This document shows positions 18,771-27,253 of a stretch of DNA of 64,000 nucleotides, one piece after another. The DNA lies in NCBI RefSeq assembly GCF_000695625.1, contig NZ_JMQI01000027.1, positions 157,997-221,996 on the forward strand. The letters run 5' to 3'. The stretch is from Amycolatopsis rifamycinica (GTDB lineage: Bacteria; Actinomycetota; Actinomycetes; Mycobacteriales; Pseudonocardiaceae). The translations under genes were made by a program, and so were the position numbers. Each line of letters starts with the position of its first letter. The stretch's first letter is position 1. The notes beneath the pieces were generated by a model. The model worked only from the letters and a program-made list of their open reading frames with translations, made no database searches and was not told where the DNA came from.

Positions 18771-19169
18771 ATGTCCCAGGGGAACATCGGTGTACCTGTC
18801 CAGGTCACCGAGATCGACCCGGAGAAACTCGACGTCTGCACGGTGCTGGAGGTCATCAACCGGATCAGCGGCAAGTGGGCGATCGGCATCCTGCTGGAAG
18901 CCATCCGGGGCCCGGTGCGGTTCACCGAGCTGGAACGCGCGGTCGAGGGGATCAGCCGCCGGATGCTGACGCTGACCCTGCGCAACCTCGAGCGCGACGG
19001 CCTGCTGAACCGCACTATCTACCCGACCGTCCCGCCGCGCGTGGAGTACGAGGCCACGCCGATGGCGAAGGAGCTGTACCAGTCCCTGAACGGCCTCCTC
19101 GGCTGGGCGGAGCAGCACCGCGACGACATCGCCGCCGCCCGCGTCGCCTACGACACCGCCGCCTCCTGA
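18771..19169 (+). CDS. HxlR-family transcriptional regulator
   Basis: A 132-residue winged-helix protein with the HxlR fold: CTVLEVINRISGKWAIGILL, then RFTELERAVEGISRRMLTLTLRNLE cut here as FTELERAVEGISRRML, and the wing VPPRVEYEATPMAKEL. The N-terminal cysteine (residue ~23) in DVCTVLE is at the position used for redox or electrophile sensing in family members. GGAAGGAGG precedes the ATG. Divergent from the MFS exporter, it is likely its local regulator. Confidence 0.9.
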   Translation: MSQGNIGVPVQVTEIDPEKLDVCTVLEVINRISGKWAIGILLEAIRGPVRFTELERAVEGISRRMLTLTLRNLERDGLLNRTIYPTVPPRVEYEATPMAKELYQSLNGLLGWAEQHRDDIAAARVAYDTAAS

Positions 19170-19176
19170 ACGCCGA

Positions 19177-19206
19177 AGGCGGCACTTTCACGTGAAAGTG
19201 CCGCCT
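19177..19206. terminator. 30-bp perfect palindrome, bidirectional terminator
   Basis: The arms meet at TCA|TGA-like CACGTG in the centre and are perfectly complementary over 15 bases each, starting AGGCGGCACTTTC. It lies seven bases after the HxlR stop and before the end of the convergent transporter gene. A partial second copy (GTGCCGCCTGGGGCGGA) follows at about 19222-19238. No long T-run is present. Confidence 0.7.
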
Positions 19207-19338
19207 GGGGCGGAGAGGGGGGAGTGCCGCCTGGGGCGGAGGACGTGGAACGGGCCGCGGCGCGAGGTCGGGGGAACTCGCACCGCGGCCCGCGGTGGTT
19301 CGTGCTCAGCGGGGGCGTGAGCACGAACGCCTGGAGGG

Positions 19339-20682
19339 TTACTTCGCCGCGGCTTCCTCCGGCTCGGGCTGCCGCTCCTCGTCGATCAAGGTGGCTTCGT
19401 CGAACGGCGCGTTCCCGGCGAACACCCGTTCCGCCTGCTCGCGGTCGAACTCCTTCGTCCAGTTTCCGATGAGGACGGTCGCGACGGCGTTGCCGGCGAA
19501 GTTGGTCAGCGCGCGGGCCTCGGACATGAACCGGTCGATGCCGAGGATGAAGCCGACGCCGTTGACCAGTTCCGGCCGGTGCGACTGCAGGCCGCTGGCC
19601 AGGGTCGCGATGCCGGAACCGCTGACGCCGGCCGCGCCCTTCGACGCGATGATCATGAACACCAGCAGGCCGATCTGCGCGCCGAGCGACAGCGGCTCGT
19701 CCTGCGCCGCGGCGATGAACAACGTCGCCATGGTCAGGTAGATCGCCGTGCCGTCCAGGTTGAACGAGTACCCGGTGGGCACGGTGATGCCGACGACCGA
19801 CTTGCCGACACCCAGGTGCTCCATCTTCGCGATCAGCCGCGGCAGCGCCGACTCCGACGACGACGTCGACAGGATCAGCAGGAACTCGCGGCCGAGGTAC
19901 CGCAGCAGGTGCCAGATGTTCACCCGCGCGCCGATCCACAGCACCAGGCCGAGGACGACGAACACGAACACCAGGCAGGTCGCGTAGAAGCCGATCATGA
20001 TCACCGCGAGGCTCTTCAGCGCGGCCCAGCCGGTCGCGCCGACCACGGCGGCGATCGCCCCGAACGCGCCGATCGGCGCGGCCCACATGATCATCGCCAG
20101 GACGCGGAACACCAGGCGCTGGATGTGCTCGACGCCGCGCAGGATCGGCGCGCCCTTCGAACCCAGCTTCTGCAGCGCGAAGCCGACGAGCAGCGCGACG
20201 AGCAGCGTCTGCAGGACCTGGCCCTCGGTGAAGGCCGAGACGAACGTCTTCGGGATGATGTGGAGCAGGAAGTCGACCGGGCCCTCGGAGCCGGTGGCGG
20301 ACTTCTGGACGCTCTTCACGTCGGCGGGGTTGAGGTGCAGTCCCTCACCCGGGTGCAGGATGTTGCCGACGACCAGGCCGATGGCGAGGGCGAACGTCGA
20401 CATCACGATGAAGTAGACCAGCGCCATGACGCCGACCTTGCCGACCTTCGCCGCCTTGGCGACCGAGCCGACACCGATCACGATGGTGCAGAAGATGATC
20501 GGGGAGATCATCATCTTGATCAGGTTGACGAATCCGTCGCCCAGTGGCTTCAGGCCCTTGGCGAAGCCGGGGAAGAGAAAACCCACCAGGATTCCGAGCA
20601 GGACCGCGACGATCACGGCCAGGTACAGGTAGTGGGTCTTGTCGCGGCGGCGCGGCGCCGCGTCGGGGGTCGGTGTCGGCAC
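19339..20682 (-). CDS. dctA: Cation:C4-dicarboxylate symporter, DctA/GltP family
   Basis: The protein has 447 residues from a GTG with GGAGG upstream. The glutamate/dicarboxylate symporter core is clear: MMISPIIFCTIVIGVGSV, the serine-rich hairpin LSTSSSESALPRL, VGITVPTGYSFNLDGTAIY and the substrate-site GIDRFMSEARALTNFAGNAVAT. It imports succinate, malate or fumarate with cations. The divergent sensor kinase/regulator pair next door is of the type that controls such transporters, which favours DctA over a glutamate carrier. Confidence 0.93.
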   Translation of the reverse strand: MPTPTPDAAPRRRDKTHYLYLAVIVAVLLGILVGFLFPGFAKGLKPLGDGFVNLIKMMISPIIFCTIVIGVGSVAKAAKVGKVGVMALVYFIVMSTFALAIGLVVGNILHPGEGLHLNPADVKSVQKSATGSEGPVDFLLHIIPKTFVSAFTEGQVLQTLLVALLVGFALQKLGSKGAPILRGVEHIQRLVFRVLAMIMWAAPIGAFGAIAAVVGATGWAALKSLAVIMIGFYATCLVFVFVVLGLVLWIGARVNIWHLLRYLGREFLLILSTSSSESALPRLIAKMEHLGVGKSVVGITVPTGYSFNLDGTAIYLTMATLFIAAAQDEPLSLGAQIGLLVFMIIASKGAAGVSGSGIATLASGLQSHRPELVNGVGFILGIDRFMSEARALTNFAGNAVATVLIGNWTKEFDREQAERVFAGNAPFDEATLIDEERQPEPEEAAAK

Positions 20683-20826
20683 CGTTGCCTCCAGCTAGGG
20701 GTGTTCGGGTTGCGGCACACTGTAGGCCGGGTTCGGTGATCCGGCTCACTTGTGTTCATTGAGTTCGTGTGATGATCGCACCGTCCCGTTCGGACACCGG
20801 CTCGCGCGGTGTGCTGGTATGAGGAG

Positions 20827-22413
20827 GTGCCCCCGACGTTGCGGTCCCATTGGAGCCTGGCGCGCCAGCTGCTCGTGCTGCAGCTCGTCGTGCTCTGCGT
20901 GCTGGCCGGCGCCGGGATCACCTTCGCCTACCTCGACGCGCAGCGGGCGGTGAGCGAGAACGCGCGCGACCAGGTCCGGGTGGTCGCGGCGACGGTCGCC
21001 GACGCGCCGACCGTCGCCGCCGCGGTGACCACACCGGATCCGAGCGCGACGCTGCAGCCGTTCGCGGTGCGCGTGCAGGACCACACCCACGTGGACTTCA
21101 TCACGATCATGAGCCCGGCCGGGATCCGCTATACCCACCCGAACCCGGCCCTCATCGGGCAGCACTACCTCGGCACGATCGACAAGGCGCAGCGGGGCGA
21201 AGAGCTCACCGAGACCTACACCGGCTCGCTCGGGCCGTCGATGCGCACGGTCGTGCCGGTGTTCGACGCCGGCCACCGGGTGGTCGCGCTCGTCGCGGTC
21301 GGGATCAGGGTCGCGGCGATCTCGGCCGAACTGCGCGAACGGCTGTGGCCGCTGTTCGGCGTCGGGGGCACGGTCGTGCTGGTCGGTGCCCTGGGCGGCT
21401 GGCTGATCAGCGCCCGGCTGCGGCGCCAGACCCGCGGCGTCGCGCCGGACGAGCTCAGCAACCTCTTCGAGTACCACGAGGCCGTGCTGCACTCGGTCCG
21501 CGAAGGCGTCCTGCTCGTCCGCCGGGACGGGCGGATCGGCCTCTGCAACGACGGCGCGCGCACGCTCCTCGGCCTCGACACCGACCCGGTCGGCCGCGAC
21601 CTCGCGACGCTGGGCCTGCCCGACGGGCTCGCCGAGGCGTTCACGTCGGAGGAGAACCGGGCCGAGGAACTGCACCTGACGGACTCGCGCGTGCTGCTGG
21701 TGAGCACGACCGCCGTCCGCTCGGGCGGCCGCTCGCAGGGCACCGTCGTCGTCCTGCGCGACCACACGGAACTGCAGTCGCTGACCGGGGAGCTGACCAC
21801 CGCGCGCGGCCTCGCCGAGGCGCTGCGGTCCCAGGCGCACGAAGCGGCGAACCGGCTGCACACGGTCGTTTCCCTGGTGGAAATCGGCCGACCCGAGCAG
21901 GCCGTCGAGTTCGCCACCGCCGAACTCGCCTTCGCCCAGGAGCTGACCGACCGGGTCGTCGGCGCGGTCGCCGAGCCGGTGCTCGCCGCGCTGCTGCTGG
22001 GCAAGGCGGCCGAGGCGAGCGAGCGCGGGGTCGAGCTCACGGTCACCCCGGACACCGTGATCGACGACGTCTCGCTCGGCATCGAGGCCCGCGACCTGGT
22101 GACCATCCTCGGCAACCTGATCGACAACGGCCTCGACGCGGCCGTGCGCGGCACCGGTCACCCGAAGGTCGTCGTCACCGCCCGCTCCGACGAGGAGGGG
22201 CTGCTGCTGCGCGTCGCCGACTCCGGGCCCGGTGTGCCCGAGGACGCCGACGTGTTCCGGCGCGGGTGGTCGACGAAGGCCGAAGACGGCCACGGCCTCG
22301 GCCTCGCGCTCGTCGGGCAGGCGGTGCGCCGCTACGGCGGCACGGTCGACGTCGGGCGGGACGGCGGCGCGGTGTTCACCGTGCGCCTGCCGCGGCAGGA
22401 GGCGCGCCGGTGA
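20827..22413 (+). CDS. Sensor histidine kinase, CitA/DcuS family
   Basis: The protein has about 528 residues. Two membrane spans (residues ~13-35 and ~178-200) bracket a periplasmic PDC/CACHE sensor domain containing HVDFITIMSPAGIRYTHP, which binds C4-dicarboxylates or citrate in relatives. A PAS domain follows, then the SQAHEAANRLHTV phosphoacceptor region and the ATPase with LIDNGLDAA, DSGPGVP and HGLGLALV. The start is ambiguous: GAGGAGG at 20821-20827 overlaps the GTG at 20827 and would better serve a TTG at 20839; a GTG at 20809 lacks a binding site. Divergent from dctA. Confidence 0.92.
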   Translation: MPPTLRSHWSLARQLLVLQLVVLCVLAGAGITFAYLDAQRAVSENARDQVRVVAATVADAPTVAAAVTTPDPSATLQPFAVRVQDHTHVDFITIMSPAGIRYTHPNPALIGQHYLGTIDKAQRGEELTETYTGSLGPSMRTVVPVFDAGHRVVALVAVGIRVAAISAELRERLWPLFGVGGTVVLVGALGGWLISARLRRQTRGVAPDELSNLFEYHEAVLHSVREGVLLVRRDGRIGLCNDGARTLLGLDTDPVGRDLATLGLPDGLAEAFTSEENRAEELHLTDSRVLLVSTTAVRSGGRSQGTVVVLRDHTELQSLTGELTTARGLAEALRSQAHEAANRLHTVVSLVEIGRPEQAVEFATAELAFAQELTDRVVGAVAEPVLAALLLGKAAEASERGVELTVTPDTVIDDVSLGIEARDLVTILGNLIDNGLDAAVRGTGHPKVVVTARSDEEGLLLRVADSGPGVPEDADVFRRGWSTKAEDGHGLGLALVGQAVRRYGGTVDVGRDGGAVFTVRLPRQEARR

Positions 22414-23078
22414 TCCGCGTGCTGGTGGTGGAGGACGAGCCGGTCGCGGCCGAGGCGCACCGCGTCTACGTCGAGCGGCTCCCGGGGTTCGCGGTGGCGG
22501 GCGTGGTCCACTCCGGCGGCGAGGCGCTGCGGTTCTGCGAACGCGACCCGGTCGACCTGGTGCTGCTGGACTTCTACCTCCCGGACACGCACGGCCTGGC
22601 GGTCTGCCGGTCGCTGCGCGCGGCCGGCCTGCCGATCGACGTCATCGCCGTGACGTCGGCGCGCGACCTCGGCCTGGTCAAAGCGGCGGTCTCGGTCGGC
22701 GTGGTGCAGTACCTGCTCAAGCCGTTCACGTTCGCCACCCTGCGCGAGAAGCTCGAGCGCTACGCGGAATTCCGCGACGCGTCCGGCGAGGTCACCGGCC
22801 AGGCGGAGATCGACCGGGCCCTCGGCGCGCTGCGCACGACCGAGCAGCCGCCGCTGCCGAAGGGCATGAGCGTCCAGACGCTGGAAGCGATCACCGACGC
22901 GCTTTCCGGCGCGGCGGAAGGACTTTCCGCGGGCGCGGCGGCCAGCGCGATCGGCGCGTCCCGCGTGACGGCCCGGCGGTACCTGGAATACCTGGCCGAC
23001 AACGGCATGGCCCACCGCGAGCCGCGCTACGGCCAGGTCGGACGGCCGGAGGTCTGGTACCGGCTGACCCGCGTATAA
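22410..23078 (+). CDS. Response regulator, CitB/DcuR family
   Basis: A 222-residue protein whose GTG overlaps the kinase stop. The receiver domain has the acidic pair ED at 9-10, phospho-acceptor D54 in LLDFYLPD and the conserved lysine in LLKPF (~residue 104). The C-terminal part (ALSGAAEGLSAGAAASAIGA, then RVTARRYLEYLADNG) is the family's DNA-binding domain. With the adjacent kinase it should control the divergent dicarboxylate transporter. Confidence 0.93.
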   Translation: MIRVLVVEDEPVAAEAHRVYVERLPGFAVAGVVHSGGEALRFCERDPVDLVLLDFYLPDTHGLAVCRSLRAAGLPIDVIAVTSARDLGLVKAAVSVGVVQYLLKPFTFATLREKLERYAEFRDASGEVTGQAEIDRALGALRTTEQPPLPKGMSVQTLEAITDALSGAAEGLSAGAAASAIGASRVTARRYLEYLADNGMAHREPRYGQVGRPEVWYRLTRV

Positions 23079-23171
23079 CGATCTATACTTCGCAGCAGGC
23101 GACTTCCGGCGGTTCCGGTGCCGCTTTCCGTGCGGTAGACCGGGAAGATCACCGACCAGGGGAGTGCCGCC

Positions 23172-24920
23172 ATGCGGAAGTGGGCCGGGTTCGTCGCAGC
23201 GCTCGTTCTCACCGCCGGGGTCGCCGCCCCGGCGCAAGCCGGGGAGCCGACGGCCGCCGTCACCGACGTCCAGGTCACCGGGCCGGTCGCGCAGCGGTTC
23301 AACCTCGTCGTCCTCGGGGACGGCTACACCGCCGCCGAGCAGCCGAAGTTCTTCGCCGACGTCGAGCGGCACGTGAACACCCTGTGGTCGCTGGAGCCGT
23401 TCAAGTCCTACCGCAGCTACTTCAACGTCTTCGCCGTGTCGATCGACTCGCCCGAGTCCGGTGTGGACTGTGACCCCTCGCTCGACGCACCGCGCCGGAA
23501 CACGCCGCTGAACATGGGGTTCTGGGGCGGCTGCAACCCGCAGAGCGTGCAGCGGCTGCTGACCGTCGACGACGACGTGGCGCAGCGGTACGCCGACCTC
23601 GTGCCCGGGACGTCCCCGGCGAACCGGCAGATCCTGGCGATCGGCAACAGCAGCACCTACGGCGGCGCGGGCGGCACCTACGCGACGGCGTCGGGCGGGA
23701 ACGCGCTGTCGGCGCTGATCTCCCCGCACGAACTGGGCCACTCGCTCGGCGGCCTCGACGACGAGTACGACTACTACGCCCGCAACGTCCCGGGCGGCGC
23801 GTACGAGGGCGGCGAGCCCGACTCGATCCACCACACCCTGCTCACCGAACCGCGGATGCGGGCCCAGCACGCCAAGTGGTGGCGCTGGCTGGGCGAGCCG
23901 AGTGAGTCCGGCGGCACGATCGGCCGCTTCGAAGGCGGGCTGTACAGCCGGAGCGGGGTCTGGCGGCCGAGCGCCCACTCGATGATGAAGACGCTCGGCT
24001 ACGCGTTCGACCAGGTCGGCCGCGAGCGGATGACGCAGCGGATCGCGGCGAAGGTCCCGCTCGTCGCCGGCGGCACCCCGGCCGGGACGATCGGCGCGGA
24101 CCGCGTCGTGTGGGTGCGCCCGATGCACCCGGTGAGCCACCGCCTGGACGTCACGTGGACGCTCGACGGCACCAGGCTGCCCGGCCGCGACGCGGTCGAC
24201 CTGCGCCGAGCGAAGGTCAAGCCGGGCAAGCACACGCTGACGGCGACGGTGACCGACCCGACGCCGTTCGTCCGCGACCCGGCGGTCCGCCCGTCGGCCA
24301 CCCGCACGTGGACGGTCGACACGACGGTGGTGACCCCGCCCGCCGGTGGGCCGGCGGTGGTGGCCTCGACGCCGACGTCGCACCCGATCGGCGGCCACGA
24401 CGTCGTCTACGTCGAAACCGGCGAGCCGACCGGCTCGATCCCCGCGGTCCGCTGGTCGCTCGACGGCCGTGTGGTGGGAACCGGCTCCGACTACGCCCTC
24501 GACGCACCGCGCGGCACGCACACGCTCACCGCGACGACCGGCGGCACGACGCTGGCCTGGACGGTGGACGCGACGGGCCCGCAGACCACGGCGGAGCTGC
24601 CGCCCGGCCCGGTGTACCACGGCTCGTTCACGATGCGGCTCACCTCGCCCGACGGGATGCCGGAGTTCCGCGTTGACGGCGACGGCTGGCACAAGTACTT
24701 CGGCTGGCCGACGGACCCGGAGGCGCCGTACCTGTTCACCGCCCTCGGCACGAACATCGACGGGCTGGCGTACGGCAACCTCGGCTCGGGCGGGCTGACG
24801 GTGTCCCCGTTCGCCGACCGGACGCCGGGGTACGGCCGGCACCGCATCGAGTACCGGTCGATCGACGCGGCGGGGAACGTGGGCCCGACGCGATCGGTCA
24901 CGGTGACGCTGCTGCCGTAA
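23172..24920 (+). CDS. Secreted M64-family metallopeptidase
   Basis: The protein has 582 residues with a signal peptide (MRKWAGFVAALVLTAGVAAP, cleavage near AQA-G at ~24). The catalytic domain shows NLVVLGDGYTAAEQ, the ISPHELGHSLGGLDDEYDY zinc motif HExxH-like HELGH with downstream D/E ligands, and HSMMKTLG. These are features of IgA-peptidase-like M64 proteins. The C-terminal ~250 residues form two Ig-like beta domains. It is probably an extracellular protease. GGGGAG lies upstream of the ATG. Confidence 0.9.
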   Translation: MRKWAGFVAALVLTAGVAAPAQAGEPTAAVTDVQVTGPVAQRFNLVVLGDGYTAAEQPKFFADVERHVNTLWSLEPFKSYRSYFNVFAVSIDSPESGVDCDPSLDAPRRNTPLNMGFWGGCNPQSVQRLLTVDDDVAQRYADLVPGTSPANRQILAIGNSSTYGGAGGTYATASGGNALSALISPHELGHSLGGLDDEYDYYARNVPGGAYEGGEPDSIHHTLLTEPRMRAQHAKWWRWLGEPSESGGTIGRFEGGLYSRSGVWRPSAHSMMKTLGYAFDQVGRERMTQRIAAKVPLVAGGTPAGTIGADRVVWVRPMHPVSHRLDVTWTLDGTRLPGRDAVDLRRAKVKPGKHTLTATVTDPTPFVRDPAVRPSATRTWTVDTTVVTPPAGGPAVVASTPTSHPIGGHDVVYVETGEPTGSIPAVRWSLDGRVVGTGSDYALDAPRGTHTLTATTGGTTLAWTVDATGPQTTAELPPGPVYHGSFTMRLTSPDGMPEFRVDGDGWHKYFGWPTDPEAPYLFTALGTNIDGLAYGNLGSGGLTVSPFADRTPGYGRHRIEYRSIDAAGNVGPTRSVTVTLLP

Positions 24921-24948
24921 ATCGGTCGCGGGCCGCCGTCGCGGCTTG

Positions 24949-24954
24949 TAGGGT
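24949..24954 (+). promoter_or_regulatory. Candidate -10 box (TAGGGT) for the erm leader transcript
   Basis: TAGGGT ends eight bases before the leader-peptide ATG, so the transcript would be nearly leaderless for that peptide. TAAAT at 24918-24922 gives a small A/T patch near the -35 zone, as at WhiB7-dependent promoters, but no clear -35 hexamer is present. Assignment is tentative. Confidence 0.35.
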
Positions 24955-24962
24955 CCGCGGCC

Positions 24963-25022
24963 ATGGGAACCTTGTGGATGCCCGCCTGCGGGCGTAAGGC
25001 TCAGCGTCTCCGCCGCGCCTGA
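24963..25022 (+). CDS. Candidate erm leader peptide MGTLWMPACGRKAQRLRRA
   Basis: A 19-codon frame ends 122 bases before the erm start. It contains Arg-Leu-Arg near its end, the motif at which macrolide- or ketolide-bound ribosomes stall in Erm(D)-type leaders. The codons for the motif sit just before a short stem (GCGCC TGAC GGCGC) that contains the stop codon. A large downstream stem at 25072-25116 precedes the erm ribosome binding site. The arrangement fits inducible attenuation of erm. Confidence 0.6.
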   Translation: MGTLWMPACGRKAQRLRRA

Positions 25023-25071
25023 CGGCGCGCCTCGCTGACGATCCGATCGCGCCGTACTTCCGGATGCCCCG

Positions 25072-25116
25072 GCACCCGGAGGCGGTCGAGCGCACTCCGC
25101 TCCCATCCCCGGGTGC
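25072..25116 (+). promoter_or_regulatory. Leader RNA hairpin upstream of erm
   Basis: GCACCCGG (25072-25079) pairs exactly with CCGGGTGC (25109-25116). Inside, GGAGGCGG can pair with CCGCTCC with one bulge, extending the stem. The erm ribosome binding site (TGGAG, 25132-25136) lies just beyond, so alternative pairing with the leader-peptide region could gate erm expression. Confidence 0.5.
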
Positions 25117-25144
25117 TCCATTCCGCACGTCTGGAGTACCTCCC

Positions 25145-25888
25145 TTGTCCCGTTCCGTCCACGGCGGACGCCACGAACTCGGCCAGAACTTCCTGCACCA
25201 CCCCCCGACGATCGACCGGATCGTCCGGCTCGTCCGCGCGACGGACGGCCCGATCCTCGAGATCGGCGCCGGCGACGGCGCGCTCACCGGCCGGTTGGCG
25301 ACGCTCGGGCGTGACGTCCGGGCGGTCGACCTCGACGAGCACCGCGTGCGCCGGCTCCGGCGCCGCCTGCCGTCGGTGACGGTCGTCCACGACGACGCCC
25401 TGCGGATCCCGCTCGACCGGCCGGTCGTCGTGGGGAACCTGCCGTTCCACCTGACCACCCCGATCCTGCGGCGGCTGCTCGCCACCGGCAGCTGGGCCGA
25501 GGCGGTCCTGCTGACGCAGTGGGAGGTGGCCCGCAAACGCGCCGGCGTCGGCGGTCGCACCCTGTTGACCGCGCAGACCGCGCCCTGGTTCGGCTTCACC
25601 CTGCACGGGCGCGTCCCGGCCGACGGGTTCCGGCCGAAACCGAGCGTCGACGGCGGGCTGCTCACGATCTCGCGCCGGCCGGAGCCGCTCGTCGACCCGG
25701 CCGAACGCGCCGGCTACGAGACATTCGTGCGCCAGGTCTTCACCGGCCGCGGCCGCGGGATCGAACAGATCCTCACCGCGGCGGTCCCGAAGCCGTGGCG
25801 GGCGCTCCTCAAGGCCGCGGGGATCCCGCCCTCGGCCCTGCCTCGCGACCTCACCCCGGAGCAGTGGGCGGCGTTGTGGAACGGCTAG
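25145..25888 (+). CDS. erm: 23S rRNA adenine-N6 methyltransferase (Erm family), macrolide-lincosamide-streptogramin B resistance
   Basis: The protein has 247 residues from a TTG at 25145 with TGGAG eight bases upstream. The conserved start SRSVHGGRHELGQNFL begins right there, whereas an ATG at 25064 would add unrelated residues. SAM motif I is EIGAGDGALT (39-48) and the catalytic motif is NLPF (98-101), as in Erm/KsgA enzymes. Erm methylates A2058 of 23S rRNA and blocks macrolide binding. The stop overlaps that of the convergent hexosaminidase in a shared CTAG. A leader peptide upstream suggests drug induction. Confidence 0.92.
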   Translation: MSRSVHGGRHELGQNFLHHPPTIDRIVRLVRATDGPILEIGAGDGALTGRLATLGRDVRAVDLDEHRVRRLRRRLPSVTVVHDDALRIPLDRPVVVGNLPFHLTTPILRRLLATGSWAEAVLLTQWEVARKRAGVGGRTLLTAQTAPWFGFTLHGRVPADGFRPKPSVDGGLLTISRRPEPLVDPAERAGYETFVRQVFTGRGRGIEQILTAAVPKPWRALLKAAGIPPSALPRDLTPEQWAALWNG

Positions 25889-27252
25889 CGCGGCCGCCCC
25901 GGCACCCCGGGCCGCGTCTGCCACGGATGCGGCCCGTCCAGTGGCCGGTACTCCACCCCGAGCGCGTCCAGCCGCGGCAGGTGGTGGTCGCGCAACCGGG
26001 GCAGGAACTCGGCGTAGTCCCGTGGCCCGGCACTCCACGCCACCTCCGCGAACGCCGACAGCCGCGGGAACGCCATGTAGTCCACCCGCCGGACGTCGTC
26101 CAGGTGTTCGCTCCACACCTGCGCCTGCACCCCGCGCAGCCGGGCGCCGCTCAACGCGGGCTCGTACGCGTAGACGTCCTCCAGCGTGTGGACCCAGCCG
26201 ACCGGGATCGGCTCGTCGGGGTGCGGGGACTGCCGGTGGTCCAGGTACACGTGCTGCTCCGGGCACAGCACCACGTCGTGCCCCCACGCCGCCGCCCGCA
26301 GGCCCGCGTCCTCGTCGCGCCAGGCGCCGATCACCATCGGGGGAAGGCCGTCGATGTCGAGCACCTCGTCCCAGCCCATCGGGGTGCGGCCGCGGGCCAC
26401 CAGGTGCTCGGCCAGCCGCCGGACGAACGCGCGGTGCTCGTCGGTCGCCCCCGGCGTCTCGTCGCCGCCCAGGGCGATCACCGGGGACGGGAAGATGTCC
26501 AGCAGGTGGTCGAACACCTGCCGGAAGATATCCAATGTGGACTCGACCGGGGAAAGCAGGGAAGTGCTGATGCCCCAGTCGGTCCAGACTTCGTAGGACG
26601 GCGAAGTCCCCAGAGCGGGGTAGGCGGCCAGTGCCGCTCGCGCGTGGCCGGGGATGTCGATCTCCGGCACCACGGTGATGGCCCGCGAAGCGGCGTAGGC
26701 GACGATCTCCCGCAGGTCGTCGCTCGTGTAGAAACCACCGTGCGGGCGGCCGTCCTGCGCACCCCCGCTGCCTGCCATCGACGACGGCCGCCAGCCGCCC
26801 ACCGACGTCAACCGGGGAAACGCCGGGACCTCGAAGCGCCACCCCTGGTCGTCGGTGAGGTGCAGGTTCAGCACGTTGAGCTTGTGCGCGGCCAGCAGGT
26901 CGACGAACCGGAGCACCTCCGCCTTCGTCCGGAAGTGCCGGGCGACGTCCAGCAGGCAGCCGCGCCATCCGAACCGGGGATGGTCCTCGACGACCCCGCA
27001 CGGCAACGGCGAAGGCGCGAACCCGGCGACCCGGAACGCGGACGGCCCCGCCAGCTGCCGCAGCGTTTCCCGCCCGTAGCACTCGCCGGCGGCATCGGCC
27101 ACCTCCAGAACGACCCCCGAGGGGGAAATCGTGAGCCGGTAACCCTCCGGTGGCAGAGAAGCGGCCCGCACGTCCACTGTGGACGGCCAAGGGCACGAAC
27201 CGGGCGAAGGCGTCACCGAGACCGGGCGGGGGAGCAGGGTGTCGAAAACCAT
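25885..27252 (-). CDS. GH20 beta-N-acetylhexosaminidase, cytoplasmic
   Basis: A 455-residue protein with the GH20 barrel. RFGWRGCLLDVARHF opens the domain, LHLTDDQGWRFEVP follows, and the catalytic pair D264-E265 lies in ALGGDETPG. A tryptophan-containing GAWRDEDAG segment and the WSEHLDD region line the -1 site. It removes terminal GlcNAc from chitooligosaccharides by substrate-assisted catalysis. There is no signal peptide, so it should act after import by the ABC system encoded directly upstream in the same operon. It is the last gene of an eight-gene minus-strand chain. Confidence 0.93.
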   Translation of the reverse strand: MVFDTLLPRPVSVTPSPGSCPWPSTVDVRAASLPPEGYRLTISPSGVVLEVADAAGECYGRETLRQLAGPSAFRVAGFAPSPLPCGVVEDHPRFGWRGCLLDVARHFRTKAEVLRFVDLLAAHKLNVLNLHLTDDQGWRFEVPAFPRLTSVGGWRPSSMAGSGGAQDGRPHGGFYTSDDLREIVAYAASRAITVVPEIDIPGHARAALAAYPALGTSPSYEVWTDWGISTSLLSPVESTLDIFRQVFDHLLDIFPSPVIALGGDETPGATDEHRAFVRRLAEHLVARGRTPMGWDEVLDIDGLPPMVIGAWRDEDAGLRAAAWGHDVVLCPEQHVYLDHRQSPHPDEPIPVGWVHTLEDVYAYEPALSGARLRGVQAQVWSEHLDDVRRVDYMAFPRLSAFAEVAWSAGPRDYAEFLPRLRDHHLPRLDALGVEYRPLDGPHPWQTRPGVPGRPR

Positions 27253-27253
27253 G

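Noticed and set aside
25064..25144. Longer erm start at ATG 25064
   Set aside because: It would add 27 residues without similarity to Erm proteins and would run through the leader hairpin; the TTG at 25145 has a ribosome binding site and coincides with the conserved N-terminus.
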